Below, in pieces: positions 38,425-50,427 of a stretch of DNA of 64,000 nucleotides. Both the position numbers and the translations under genes were made by a program. How positions within the stretch are numbered: the stretch's first letter is position 1; every line of letters starts with the position of its first letter. A model generated the notes under the pieces. The model worked only from the letters and a program-made list of their open reading frames with translations. It ran no database searches and was not told the origin of the DNA. This DNA is from Epiperipatus broadwayi (Eukaryota; Onychophora; Udeonychophora; Euonychophora; Peripatidae), in the NCBI GenBank assembly GCA_028023455.1, contig JAQFVV010006271.1:625795-689794 (forward strand), read 5' to 3'.

Positions 38425-38483
38425 ATCCAATATCCCCAGACTAGTTTCTGGCTTGTGGCCTTCGTCAGTGAGGAGCTTTGGAT
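38425..38483 (-). ncRNA. hammerhead ribozyme, type I, intact core (minus arm)
   Basis: This is the exact mirror of the ribozyme at 39352-39410: TTGGAT and ATCCAA strands at 38425-38430 and 38478-38483, inner stem strands at 38433-38438 and 38469-38474, and the CTGACGA core as tcgtcag at 38462-38468. The element is therefore expected to give a self-cleaving RNA from either strand. Confidence 0.8.
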
Positions 38484-39351
38484 CTGAGAGCACTGCATCT
38501 AGATCTTAGGATCTAATGCAACCCTCTAGCAACCACCTTTTATCTCTACTTAACTACTAAACTATGAGAATGAAATTGAAAAACAAAAAATATTTTCAAT
38601 CTAAGCTCAATAGCTCAAATAGTCATATGGGTCTGAACTCAGTTCAGCACCCATACATTTTGGTGTCTTTGGCTCTTTTACAACCATAGCCACCATTATT
38701 CTATTAGGCAGGATTGGTGTTAAACCATTAAGCATCACATGATCACATTTCCTATACTAGCACATTAATTGTTGATAAACAGAGCAAAACTCTCCATACA
38801 GTATTGCCACCTGTGCTAAACAGAGTAATCAATGGATGCCAGAAGGCTTGTGCATAAAATCCCTATCTAATGCCTACTCATCCAATATCCCCAGACTAGT
38901 TTCTGGCTCACTGACGAAGGCCACAAGCCAGAAACTAGTCTGGGGATATTGGATGAGTAGGCATTAGATAGGGATTTTATGCACAAGCCTTCTGGCATCC
39001 ATTGATTACTCTGTTTAGCACAGGTGGCAATACTGTATGGAGAGTTTTGCTCTGTTTATCAACAATTAATGTGCTAGTATAGGAAATGTGATCATGTGAT
39101 GCTTAATGGTTTAACACCAATCCTGCCTAATAGGATAATGGTGGCTATGGTTGTAAAAGAGTCAAAGACACCAAAATGTATGGGTGCTGAACTGAGTTCA
39201 GACCCATATGACTATTTGAGCTATTGAGCTTAGATTGAAAATATTTTTTGTGTTTTCAATTTCATTCTCATAGTTTAGTAGTTAAGTAGAGATAAAAGGT
39301 GGTTGCTAGAGGGTTGCATTAGATCCTAAGATCTAGATGCAGTGCTCTCAG

Positions 39352-39410
39352 ATCCAAAGCTCCTCACTGACGAAGGCCACAAGCCAGAAACTAGTCTGGG
39401 GATATTGGAT
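39352..39410 (+). ncRNA. hammerhead ribozyme, type I, intact core
   Basis: Outer stem I is ATCCAA (39352-39357) with TTGGAT (39405-39410); inner stem I is TCCTCA (39361-39366) with TGGGGA (39397-39402), six pairs with one G-U; the internal loop is AGC/TA. The core CTGACGA is at 39367-39373. Stem II is GGC-CACAA-GCC (39375-39385). GAA is at 39387-39389 and stem III is AC-TA-GT (39390-39395). C17 at 39396 is the predicted cleavage site. All conserved core positions fit. Confidence 0.8.
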
Positions 39411-40354
39411 GAGTAGGCATTAGATAGGGATTTTATGCACAAGCCTTCTGGCATCCATTGATTACTCTGTTTAGCACAGGTGGCAATACTGTATGGAGAG
39501 TTTTGCTCTGTTTAAATATTGTAGTTAATAAAAAAAGTAAAAAAAGTTTGTCTTGTATTAATTTTTTCCAAATATTTGAAATTTTTTATTAGTCATATTT
39601 TATTTGCTTATTTTTTTAATGCGAATTTTAAAGTAATTTTTTTTTGTTGCTTTGCTTTTATGCGAATTCTGAAAATTACAGACCCTATTCTCCATTTTTG
39701 AAGGTAAGCTAAGTCTATTTTTGTGCGATTTTTTTTAATGCGGGTTTTCTGTGGAACCTATCTACCGCATAAAACGAGACCCAGGTGTAGTTTAGTTGAG
39801 ATGTCATAATGTTTGAGCATTTAATAGGCAGGGTCAGTTTGATAGTTTAATTCAGTTGAATTGAGATTTTTATTTATCTTTAAATCAATCCTGAAATCTT
39901 TAGAATTAAGTCCTCCATTCTTTTATGAATAAAATAAAACAGAACAATATAAGAATTATATGGCTTAACACAACAGTTATATATAATTGACTAAATATTA
40001 TTTTTTTTTACCGAGTTGATAAATGCTAGATATTTTTAACTTATGAATCTACTGATAGAGCACATTGGTAATCTCTAGTAACCCTTTCTTTGTTTTATAT
40101 GCATGCTAATTAGAATGGTGCTATTTGTTTGATATTGTTTTTATAGCACTGTTATAATATGATGTTACTTTGTAATAATCACTTATTTATTCAAATTTTG
40201 TCATGGGAAATTATTTATTTTTAAAAATAATGAATTTATATTTTAGTTTTAATTTTTGTTCATAAATATCAGATCTAATCAGGGAAAAAGCAAAGCTCTG
40301 AATTCACTTACTTCTTGTACATTGCAATGGGTGATTTTAACATATTGTCGAGAT

Positions 40355-43325
40355 CAGCCATACTCAACTTTTTTCTTTCCTGGGCCATATATATTTGTGT
40401 GCTACATCAAGTGAGCCACAATATGCTATATAAGCAATCGACAAATAATTGGTATCACATTTTTCATGACTTCTCAATTCATGCATTCTACAGGTTGTAC
40501 ATCACTTTATATATCTTAGAATTAACATATTAATAAAATGCAAACACTTTTATTTGATATAAACCTTTATTTAAATAACTGTGATTTTTGATATTGAGAC
40601 AAACTTTTAACAATTTTAGATTAATCTGAATTATAAGTGCTACATGCTGCTCTTAATATATCATCAAGGTATGAATCTGTAAGTCTGTTTCTATATACAT
40701 TCTTCACATATTTCATTTTCGAGTAAGATTATTTACAAAGATATATCGATGCAAACAATGTGAGCACAACATTTATGAACACTTTTGAGTTTTATATTTT
40801 TCAGGCACTAATTTCCAAAATTCCATATACTCCTTTCCCTCCAATTTTCTTTTAAAAATGGCTTCCAAATTTGTGTCATTTTTAAATTCCACAAATTCAT
40901 CAAATAGCTTAACATCATCATATCCAAATGCAGCTAATTGTGTAATAGTTGCTCTTTCTAAGTGCCAGGGATTTTCTATAAATAAGAGACAATTTTTAAT
41001 ATTTCTTAAATCTTGAAATCTACTTTTAAATTCTTTCAATAAGATAGCTAAATAATTTAAAATAATTATATAGGTTTTTGAAGAAATGTCAATACTATCT
41101 TGCTTAGCTTTTGTCAATATTGGAAAATGATGTAGTATTTGGTTTTGTATACTTTGGTAATAAATATTTAGTTTTTCTTTAAACGCAAATACTTTATTTG
41201 CCATTTGTGAAATAATTTTATTTTTGCCTTGCAAACTAATTTTAAAATCACAAAGTTTTTCTGTGATGTCACATAAAAATGCTAAAAGACACCATCACTG
41301 TCAAGTCAAGCTTATTATAAACTTTATTGTTTTTTTGTAAAAATGAAATAATTTCATGACGTAATAAAAAAAAAAATGATCCAAAACTTGACCTCTGCTT
41401 ATGCCATCACATCAAAGTTTACAAAAGTACTTCACTATAATTACTATTTATTGCTTCCAAAAGATTTTTAAATTTTCTGTGGTTCACTTCTTGGGCTCGA
41501 ATATAATTCACAATGCTTATGATGGTTTTCATCACAGAATCTACTTTAATGGATATGTGCTCTCAAGTTTTCTTGGTAAATTAAACAATGAAATGATAAA
41601 AGATTTGTTAGATTGTATTTCTTTTTTAATAGGGAAATAAATTTTTTTTCGGATCCAATCATTCAAAGATATCCATCAATGCACATGGAAAATAATTTTT
41701 TTATTTCAATATTATTATCCTCCAGAAAAGTACAAATACTAGTGAGAAAATCACTACCTCTAGTTTGATCTTTCATAGGAAGAAATTTCAAAAATTTTTC
41801 ATAAATTGAATTCTGTTCTGTACAGTATATGATAAAAATAGCATATTATGATGTTGCTGAAATGTTAGTACTAGATTCAACAGCCAAACTAAAATATTAG
41901 CAGTTTTTCAAATCTATTATAATATCAAAAATATATTTTACAATATCTTCAATACATTTAATGCAGGTAGAATCTGGCAGTTGTAATTTCTTAATTTGTA
42001 ATAATATTTGACTTTTATTATTAAATTTATCAAAGATTATATTCGAAGCATTTATAAAACATTCTTTCACAACTTCATCATCCGTAAACAGTTTCATATT
42101 TTTGCCAAATATATAACAAATTTCATATGATGCTTGTATCACCATTTCTTCTTGTGAGATTGTCACTGACATAACATTTTGTTGGTGCTGCAACGATTTC
42201 TTGAAGAAAACTAATTTTTCACTGCTTATTACAGATCCATGAGCAAAAGTGTCATTAAACAATTTATGTTTCATGGAATAATGATGATCAATGTTATATT
42301 TTTTTAATATAACACTTCCTTGACAAATCAAACATGTTGCTCAACTTTTGTTATTTAACACGACAAAATATTCTTCTTCCCAGTTGTCTTGAAATATTCT
42401 ATTTTGATCTGATAATTTTCATTTGTTGCTTGAAGACATCATTATAATTTGATATAAAATACTACGCGTCTGTGTTTATGCTATTCACGTATAAAACTGT
42501 CATGCTTCACCTTGCCTTCAAAAACATGAACTATTGGCAGATTGAATTAAAGTTTCAAACTTCTGATTACTCAATTATAGAATTTGTAGTAAATATATTT
42601 GTCTTTTTAATATTATATTTGTTTTAGTTTAGTATCTAAAATGCAAATTCATAATTTGTCAGATTACAAAAAGGTTTTTAAAAAATAAATTTCTATTTAT
42701 AATTGATGATAATAATCTAATGCGGTCAAATTAAAATAAAGACCATCCAATTATAAATTTCAGACGTAATTCATTGAATTCCCTATCAATATGTTCTAGA
42801 GTAAAAGTAAATATTTTTGACTAAAATCTGAAGAACAAACAAGTGGGCAAAAAAAAAGTTTAGCAAATTATATTTTCGTTTCCGAATTCAAAACATATCA
42901 ATACAACTGTCAAAATTATGGATTGGCGCTCCTTGCATCCTTTGCAGAGAAAAAAAGAATCAATCAATAAGAAGCTTGAAGAGATGGATTTATGTCATTC
43001 TTATACCATTAAATGTAAATATTATTGATTTTTTACTTGAAAAAATAACTGAACTTGCTAAAATCAGTGAAATATTGCTAAAGATAGTGGGTTGAGAGTG
43101 AATACAAGCCGTATATGAAGATACTCAGGCACTTCTAGTATAGACTTGGCAGGTTTTTCAGATCTGTGAAATTAAAAAAAATAACATTATTAGTGTGTCA
43201 ATAAAATAAATCACTTGCACGTGATTATTCGTTGTTTAAAAAGACAGTTACCGCATCTGTTAACTGTTAGTCTATTGCTGGGCCACTAATAAAAGCTTGT
43301 CAGGCTACAGGTTGAGTATGGCTGG
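40355..43325 (-). mobile_element. hAT DNA transposon, full length with TIRs and 8-bp target duplication
   Basis: A 14-bp terminal inverted repeat CAGCCATACTCAAC occurs at 40355-40368 and, as its complement, at 43312-43325. The left end continues with a ctgggccata stretch, like the CTCAACCTTTTT...GGGCCACA ends of many hAT elements. The flanking 8-mers are gtcgagat (40347-40354) and gtctagat (43326-43333): a one-mismatch duplication, and the right copy fits the nTCTAGAn preference known for hAT (Buster/Charlie-type) insertion. Inside is a broken transposase on the minus strand. It lies in the 22-kb HMG20A intron. Confidence 0.85.
40773..42442 (-). pseudogene. hAT transposase, ZBED5/GTF2IRD2/SCAND3-like, broken
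   Basis: The likely start is ATG at 42442 (MMSSSNK, then a stop). A BED/C2H2-like finger follows (CLIC...H-x-YSMKH, about 42270-42340) with the surrounding KKYNIDHHYSMKH typical of this family. Next come KSLQHQQNV, ASYEICYIFGKNMKLFTDDE and VKECFINASNI, intact in one frame to 41897. The catalytic region is fragmentary: SLAVESSTNI (about 41860-41890), where the first catalytic Asp is lost, then LPMKDQTRGSDF, FHCLIYQENLRAH (His-Cys box) and a tail from LQGKNKIISQMANKVFAFKE through FPIL to WKLVPEKY (40773-41234). At least two stops and several frameshifts are present, so it is a dead gene. The family moves DNA by cut-and-paste and has repeatedly been domesticated, but this copy shows no sign of that. 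Confidence 0.82.
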
Positions 43326-43333
43326 TCTAGATG

Positions 43334-45520
43334 AAAGGGAAGTTTTAATTTAATTTGAAAGTTTATTTTTAGATGTGTATTTTCATTTATTCCAATCAGA
43401 TTTTTATTAATAAAAATAAAATATATTTAATTTTTGCATCTGTACTTGTGATTTTAAGGATTAAAACAACCCAAATAGTGTGTGTGTTGGGGGCAGGGGA
43501 TGATGTTAGTTGAAGGTTTCAGATGTAAGTTTTTTTATTTCTTAATATAATTTAAATGTTTTACAAATTGTAAAGTTATTTTGTTACAATATCAATTTAA
43601 ACTGAAGGCTACACATATATAAATTTAAAATTAACATTTTAAGTTGTGAATTAATTGTATGTAGTCATCATTAAACTCATTGTGAAATATAAGATTAAAT
43701 GCTATATAATAGTTAATAAATGGCTAAAGATTATTAACTACAAATAGGGTTGGTGGAAAGATCATCAACACCCTTATGCAAAACAGTAATTAGTGCCTCC
43801 TCCCCTTAAAAAAATAAAACAAATTCTACATGATTTATATACATTTTAATGTTTTATTAAAGATAACAAAATAAATTACTATTACATAATTATAAATATA
43901 CTTTCCAAGCTTTTTCAGAACAAAATTTAGATACAATATCATCAACACTTAAGAGTATTGAATACATTGTTCTCTTTATTTATCACTGACAAATTTACCA
44001 GCCAATCTTTTTATAATTTTTAGCTTTGAAAATGATTTTTCTCCACTAGCTACATTTGTATGAAGAGTTAGTAATATTCTTAATGATATGCTCAAATGTT
44101 TGGGAATGAAACTTTTCACTTGAAAATAAATTTTTATTGCATAAGCTGCTTATTTATGCTAAGATTATAATGCATTTGTTTGTGTTTGTCTACTAAATAA
44201 TATTATTGATATGCCAATTTTAATATTGCTACAAAAGTAACTAATTATATAAATCTTTATTACAGTCATTAACATACCTATTTTGATAAACAAAAGGGAT
44301 AATTCTTATAAAATATTTAAACTATATAATCATTTACACTTATTCTTTAGATATCTTATGGCCTCTAATAGTAACAGTATAGACAACTTTAAACCAATAA
44401 AACATGAAACATATAAGCTATTATATTTAAATTATGGATAAATAATAATTAATATTAATTAATAATCTTTCGTCAAAACAAATTACACATGTACTACGTC
44501 ATGATATTGAAATTATAATAATTATATAATTTAAATTACAATACCCATAGAACCACTTTTTTTTTACTGGATCTTTCTTCTTGAGAGAACTTTATTTCAA
44601 CAAAACAACTATATATAATAATAAATAAAAACAAATATCCTTTATAACCTAAAATTCACTTAAAGTTTTTAAGAGTTCTAATTATTTTTATCTTGGTGAA
44701 ATCTTTTAGAATATATTTTTTTAAAAATGATTGAAAACTTTTGGTGCTTTAATTATAAAATCACAATGTATGGAAAAAAATTATGTCTGGTAGAACAATT
44801 AATGTTGATGAAATTTTATCTTTTGAATCAATTCATTTATGCAGTAAACTTAAAGAAAATCACAATAAGTTGTTTTTCTCCATTTGAATAAGTAGAGTAG
44901 ATAATTAATAATTTCCTGAGAAGTGAAATTCACTAGCATTTCTAAGAAAATTGTTTACAAAGAATAATTCCATTAATTTTTAAAACTGGATTAAAACAAA
45001 TATTCTAAATGTGCAGGTGTGTACTAATTTTTTAAATATTTGCTTTAAACTATAGCAGCAACCAACTTTTGATGCTTTAGCATTGGCAAATAGCTTATAA
45101 TTTTCCATTTCAAAATCATATTTAAATTTCATTTTTATCATGTATTTTATCATGATGAATATTTTCAAATGTTTTGTTTATTCATTAGGACAGTTGAGAG
45201 GTATGCATGTAATATTTTGAAACATATTTAAGTAAAATATTATATTTTAATAAAATTAAATATACAAATCACAATGTTAGAATAAATATTAAAATAAATG
45301 ATTTTTATTTTATTTGCTGTTTTCAAAATAATTGAGATTTTATTTCAAATTTAAAATAACTCTGCCTAAATATAATATTCTTTATATTTAAATATACATG
45401 CACATTCACATTTACTTTCAAAATTAAATTTATTCACATTTACGTCAATTACAATGCATTGATATTTTTAAATTTATGACTGTTTCAAAGCAACTTTATT
45501 AAGTCACTAAAGTATGATCC
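43334..45520 (+). other. intron sequence, nothing recognised
   Basis: A+T-rich with no repeat or open frame that I can place; the minus frame at 44980-45168 is unremarkable. Confidence 0.55.
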
Positions 45521-45529
45521 ACCTGTGCA

Positions 45530-46150
45530 GGGGGCATATTCTATCACCTGCAGCAATGGGCAATAGAGGCTACAATGATACATTTATATTCTACAACTGG
45601 GCGGTGGCTCAAAGCAATACAACCTCCTTGTCCAATAGATTAGGTATTACAGGTATCTGAAAAAGAAAAATACATTCGGAGAACAAACATCTAGAAGAAA
45701 ACAAGGAGGGATATGAATTATCACAGATCAAATGTCAGTCAATCAAGGGGATGCTGCATCCATTCGAGGCAATGTTTATGCAGGACAATTGACTCTCAAC
45801 CTGCCTGGCACGTCCCCAGGCACCCTCCCCCAGACACCATCTATAACCCATCAGCCAGAACTCAGTTTAGCGAGAACCCAGACCCACTCCTTGGACAAGA
45901 TTAAACCACTTTGGCCCCCGTCATAAGTGGGTTGCAATTTATCTGGGTGTAACGTTAGTTCAGCATGTCCAGAACACCAACCGAATCAGGGAGGGCCACG
46001 AGAACCTTGCCAGATCATCCCCAAACCTGGATGCGGCAATGATCGCCGACCGATCCTGCCAATCAACAAACTCTTTATGGCCATTGCCTCTACCCTTGAG
46101 ACTGAGAATTCAAGCAAAACCCAAAAGGGAAAAAAAAACCCCAATTAGTC
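45530..46150 (+). other. G+C-rich island with overlapping open frames, unidentified
   Basis: About 45760-46090 is near 50% G+C, very unlike the intron around it. All three plus frames stay open for stretches: MSVNQGDAASIRGNVYAGQL... (45732-45926), GCNLSGCNVSSACPEHQPNQ... (45927-46148) and, in a third frame, a segment reading HKWVAIYLGVTLVQHV followed by NRIREGHENLARSSPNLDAA. The last looks the most protein-like. I recognise no family. A horizontally acquired or retroelement-derived fragment is the best guess. Confidence 0.45.
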
Positions 46151-49100
46151 TCTTGGTCTCATTAAGTCCTCAAGGTTCATGATCCAGTTCATATTATATA
46201 ACCTTGTTCTGAACTAGATTGTGACAAAATTTCAATTGTGATTCTGCTCTACTGATCCTATTGAGTTCTTCTAATCCAAGTTGAGTTCTAATTCTTGATT
46301 CTTAAAGTTCCAATTATAAAATCTAATGGTTTGTATTTAGTCTTTGGGTTTTTCTTAATAATTTAAATCTAAAGATTGAATAATTAACCGCTTATATTTC
46401 TGTCTAGGCCTATAACATCCTATAAACCCATTTTTATCTCTAAATCATTGTTTTTTATCTTCTAATTCACTTCGTCATAATTCTAAGTCAATTTGAAACT
46501 TTTTTGAAAATTTTTTATTTTTGTAGTGTCCCAATTGCAGTGGGAGTGGCCCAATAACTTTTGATCTAATCATCATAAATTTATAATTTTTATGCAAGGA
46601 GGTAACTTAAATCATAATCCATAATGTTTAATTCTTAATTTGAGATTGAATTAATATTTAAAATAATTTTCTTTCCTGCAAAGTTTTGCCACTTACAGCC
46701 ACTTCCGGTTTCACATCATGATATCGTTATTTTTTCTTTATGAACAATTTAACATTTGAAAAACATTTTCCCACGGTTTTGATTAATCTTTACATCTGAC
46801 ATGTTTCTTCAACTTTTCCGTCCTCCCTGACTGGTTTGTAGTTGTTGAAAGCAGTTTTATTTCTTGGTATCAGGAGTTACATTTGAATTCTCAGGAATAT
46901 CATTGTTCAACATTTTTTCTTCACTTTTATTTTTACAGGTATTAATTTTATAATCGTTTTAAATTAGTTCCATCATCAAAATTAGGATTTTTGTTATTAT
47001 TTCCTATTTTGAGTTATTAGATTACATTTTAAATTCGTTTATTTATTTCCTATTTTGAGTTATTAGATTACATTTTAAATTCGTTTTCTCGGTTTTAATC
47101 TTGTCTTAATGATTCTAGTAATTACTTTTTTAGCTTTTATTTGATTAATGGTAGCCATTTGCATAGAATAAAACGATTGATAAGTTGCGTTATCTTGACT
47201 TAAAATTTCTTGAAAAGGTGTAAAAAACAAGTAACCACTTATGCTTTATCATGCATCTTCTTACCAACTCCCTTCTTGAATATGTGAATCCTCCCATTCT
47301 TGTGGAGCCAGTGAACAGCGAACTGCTCCCTCTCGCAACAGGATTAAAAGTTTATGTCACTACTGTAAATAGTTTTACTATTATTTGTACACTATTATAA
47401 ATATTGCCTTACTCATTCTATTTTAACTAATTTATGCACATGTATACAATTTTATATATTTTATTAGTATATTGCCCTCTCTATGTTTTTTTTTTAAAGT
47501 TATCTGTACTGTTTTTAAAACTAAATAGAAACCCATGATTTTTCCAAAATTATTACAATAATTTCAAACACTATAAAAATACGGGGGAGCCTTGTTGGAT
47601 TTTTTTTTTTAAATTTTGCTTGATATAGTAAATTTAAGATAATATTATTTTTATAATAAGCTAATAAAAATTTTGAAGTTATATTTATTATTATTTTAGA
47701 GATACCAAATAATCATCACAATATATAAAGGCATGGATAGCAATAGTAAAACCGACTGTTCCATTTTCATGATGTGAAATATGGATTGTGTAAACTCAGT
47801 GTAAGAAGAAATAATAGAGAATATCATAAGAAAAAAACAGACTATGAAATTATAATTGACCAATTACATTTCAAGAAGTGATTGGTTTTTTTTTTTTACA
47901 TTAATATTCATAACAACAAAAATGTATTCATAATTCTGCACTGTTTTTGTGCCCCTAATGTATTGGCACCCTCATGCCTTGTTTACTTTGCTTACTGCCT
48001 TTCACCAGCCCTGACTAACTAATCAATATTTATTTGACTCTTAATTGATTAGTTTATAGTTACTTATTCTTTTAATTTAATATATTAATTGTTTTGATTA
48101 TTATTGTCATTAGTCTACATGTATATTTGAATAATTACTAAACCCCTTGGTCTAAATAACCACTAATCATTTATCAATAATTCCATTTATAAAACTTATT
48201 GTACTGAAAACATATCTTTACCATTAGGTCTACTGATGTCTTGGAATAATGTACTTTTTGACTTTCATAATCTTTTTCTCTTAATTCATCCACCTTATAA
48301 TTATAGTCTTACAATAAAATGATAATAAATTTACCATTTCCTTTAAATAGTTTATCTTTTTAATATTCCAGTATACTTTAATTCTAATCAATTTTAATTA
48401 ACGCATGTAGCTAGTTTTATGCACATGATTTTAGGAATTTATTTCTTTATAGTTAGATTTATTTTCTTTCCTGGTAATTGCAAATCTTTTTCAAATTCAC
48501 CTCTACAAAATAGTCCTATAACATTTTTAAAAAATCTACTATTTATAAATTTAATGTGTTTCTAAAATAATTAAGTTTTACTAAATATACATTTAAACTC
48601 ACCAAAGAATTAAATGCTTAAGAAATGTCATTATACTGATAGTAAATCTAAAAAAAAATAAAATGAAATGTGATAGAAATAAACAAATAAAATTTATATA
48701 TATGTACAAAAAAAGAAAAAAGAAAGGATGAACTTTACATGTAACTCAAAATAATTCCACCTACTAATATGAGATTAAAAAAAAAAAATTGTTAAATTCA
48801 ATAACAAAAATTATTATGGTCCTCAAAACATCATAATATATCTATAAATTGTGATTGAGATTGGGATTTACCAAAACTAAAAATTAATCTTCAAGAACAA
48901 TTTAATATGCATTATAGTGATTGATAAACAGATCAAAATTAAAGAATATTGTAATTACATGCTACATAAAAGGTTATAATACAAGCACGTAATCCAGCTA
49001 TATATTGTAATGATAATCACCCTTTTAACAAATGGAAATTGATCAAAATAACCAATAAATGACAATATTCACAAATTATATTTTTTAGACTAGGAGAATT

Positions 49101-49498
49101 ATAAATAGTGACTGTGTACATAGTGGAGTGATTATACAAATTTTAATTTTAATTGACTAATTTCTAATAGTCATACATAACAATCAGACTGAACATACAT
49201 AAAAAAACAAATTAATGCAGATTCAATCATATTTTCTGATCGTTACCCCAAACATCATGTTAACAATATGATTAAATGATAAAATAAAATAATCTATTTA
49301 GAATTCGGATGAGAAATAAACGTGCAGCAAAATTATTAACAATAATAATTTTAATGAACAAACCGAATAAGAGTAATATATATATATAAATTGTATTTGC
49401 ATATTTATATCTATTATCATATGAAAAGCATGCATGATAGGAAAAATCTTTATTGATTTATAATAATTCCTAAACATTAATTCTTATTAAGTGTGCGG
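46150..49498 (+). other. intron sequence, mostly unrecognised
   Basis: 46150-47350 has slightly higher G+C and could be an extension of the unidentified island (for example ccacttccggtttcac near 46700 and ctccctctcgcaacagg near 47326). The rest is A+T-rich filler. Confidence 0.45.
47001..47086. repeat. 46-base tandem duplication
   Basis: The sequence ttcctattttgagttattag recurs at 47001 and 47047 and the repeat continues through aaattcgttt, giving a 46-base period. No gene is associated with it. Confidence 0.8.
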
Positions 49499-49653
49499 TC
49501 AATACATTAAAAAAATTAAAACTACCCCAAATCTAAAATTAAACCAGACCAGAATAAAAATAATATTAAAACACAACCTAAGGTTTCACTGCTACAAGCA
49601 GACTTCTCAAGTGTAAAGAAATAATAAAAAAAAAACACACATTATATATACTA

Positions 49654-50427
49654 TTAAAAACTACCCACAAATCCATTCACTTCCCATCCACCCTTAATAT
49701 TAAAAGAACTCTTAAATAAGTTAATTGCTTCAGAATCATAAATTTTCAATAATAAAGACTCTTTAATTCTTCTTTTGATTTCATTTCTCTCAAAGAAGAC
49801 AACCTTAGCTTCATCAAAATCAATAGTGTGGCCTGTATCTTTTTCATGGACATACGAAGCAGAACTAAGATATCTATTTTTAACTCTACTTTTATGAACC
49901 TTTACTCTTTCATTTAAACTCAAACCACTCTGACCTATGTAAACCTTCTTACAAAATAAACAAGGAATAAAATATACCACACCAGGAATAGTTTTTCTAT
50001 CAAAAACTTCCTTTGTATTATTCAATAAATTATTCAATGTAACACCCCTTTTCCAAGCAATTTTATTTCCAAACAATTTACTATTTCTACACACAATTTT
50101 ATAAGAAGACAATTTAAATGGCAAAGAAATAAAATCATATTTTTCTTTAACCTTTACATCCTTACAAATATTACTATTAAATAAAATACTTTTAACAAAT
50201 TTATCAGAGTATCCAACACTTAAATAATCTTTATAAAATTGATATTTCTGAAACAAAGCTACCCCACTAGAATTATTTAATTTAATATTCCTATGACAAT
50301 AATTCCTTAAAGCAGCTACTTTATGAGATACAGACTGATAGCTATCAGGTTTAATTATAGATCTTAATTCTTTACTTTTAACTAAATGACTCCAATAAAC
50401 AATTATTTCTATATTTCTAATCCAAAT
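49654..50427 (-). CDS. PLE GIY-YIG endonuclease frame, left arm
   Basis: An open frame of 257 codons with no ATG near its beginning. It is open from a TAG at 50428-50430 that itself looks like a splice acceptor on the minus strand (aaaatttttag|ATTTGG). Recognisable parts, in order: HKVAALRNYCHRNIK and SVGYSDKFVKSILF (linker equivalent of NGYP); LPFKLSSYKIV; the GIY strand GVVYFIPC with a C-x2-C pair (CLFCKK); YIGQSGLSLNERVKVHKSR (YIG motif and catalytic Arg region); H-x6-H around HEKDTGHTIDFDEAKVV; FFERNEIKRRIKESLL (the conserved Glu region); and a GGW-EVNG end. Key endonuclease motifs are present, so this domain could be intact, but the RT it should be fused to is absent. It may be the last exon of an intron-containing PLE or a 5'-truncated copy. 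Confidence 0.82.
   Translation of the reverse strand: MWIRNIEIIVYWSHLVKSKELRSIIKPDSYQSVSHKVAALRNYCHRNIKLNNSSGVALFQKYQFYKDYLSVGYSDKFVKSILFNSNICKDVKVKEKYDFISLPFKLSSYKIVCRNSKLFGNKIAWKRGVTLNNLLNNTKEVFDRKTIPGVVYFIPCLFCKKVYIGQSGLSLNERVKVHKSRVKNRYLSSASYVHEKDTGHTIDFDEAKVVFFERNEIKRRIKESLLLKIYDSEAINLFKSSFNIKGGWEVNGFVGSF

Larger units (their letters stand above)
38267..39511. mobile_element. retrozyme-like element copy 4 (inverted dimer with 12-bp target duplication)
   Basis: A near-perfect palindrome centred near 38917. The left, minus-oriented half (38267-38908) contains a tandem repeat with a 455-base period (aaaccattaagcatcacatg at 38267 and 38722). The right half (38926-39511) is its reverse complement back to about 38323, and only 17 bases separate the arms. 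The direct repeat ttaaatattgta lies immediately outside both ends (38255-38266 and 39512-39523), as expected for a target-site duplication. The arms are almost identical, so the insertion is young. There is no coding capacity. Confidence 0.85.
37560..39787. mobile_element. pogo/Tigger-like TIR element with TA target duplication, interrupted by a retrozyme
   Basis: A perfect 23-bp terminal inverted repeat starts CACCTGGGTCTCGTTTTATG at 37560 and ends at 39787. Both ends are flanked by TA (37558-37559 and 39788-39789), the target duplication of the Tc1/mariner/pogo superfamily. Subterminal sequence is rich in gcgatt/atgcga motifs, reminiscent of Tigger-type ends. Without the nested insertion it would be just under 1 kb. 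No transposase is recognisable, so it is non-autonomous. The retrozyme at 38267-39511 inserted later. Confidence 0.8.

Noticed and set aside
41401-41640. 79-codon plus-strand open frame
   Set aside because: It is antisense to the hAT transposase relic (FHCLIYQENL region) and is a shadow of it.
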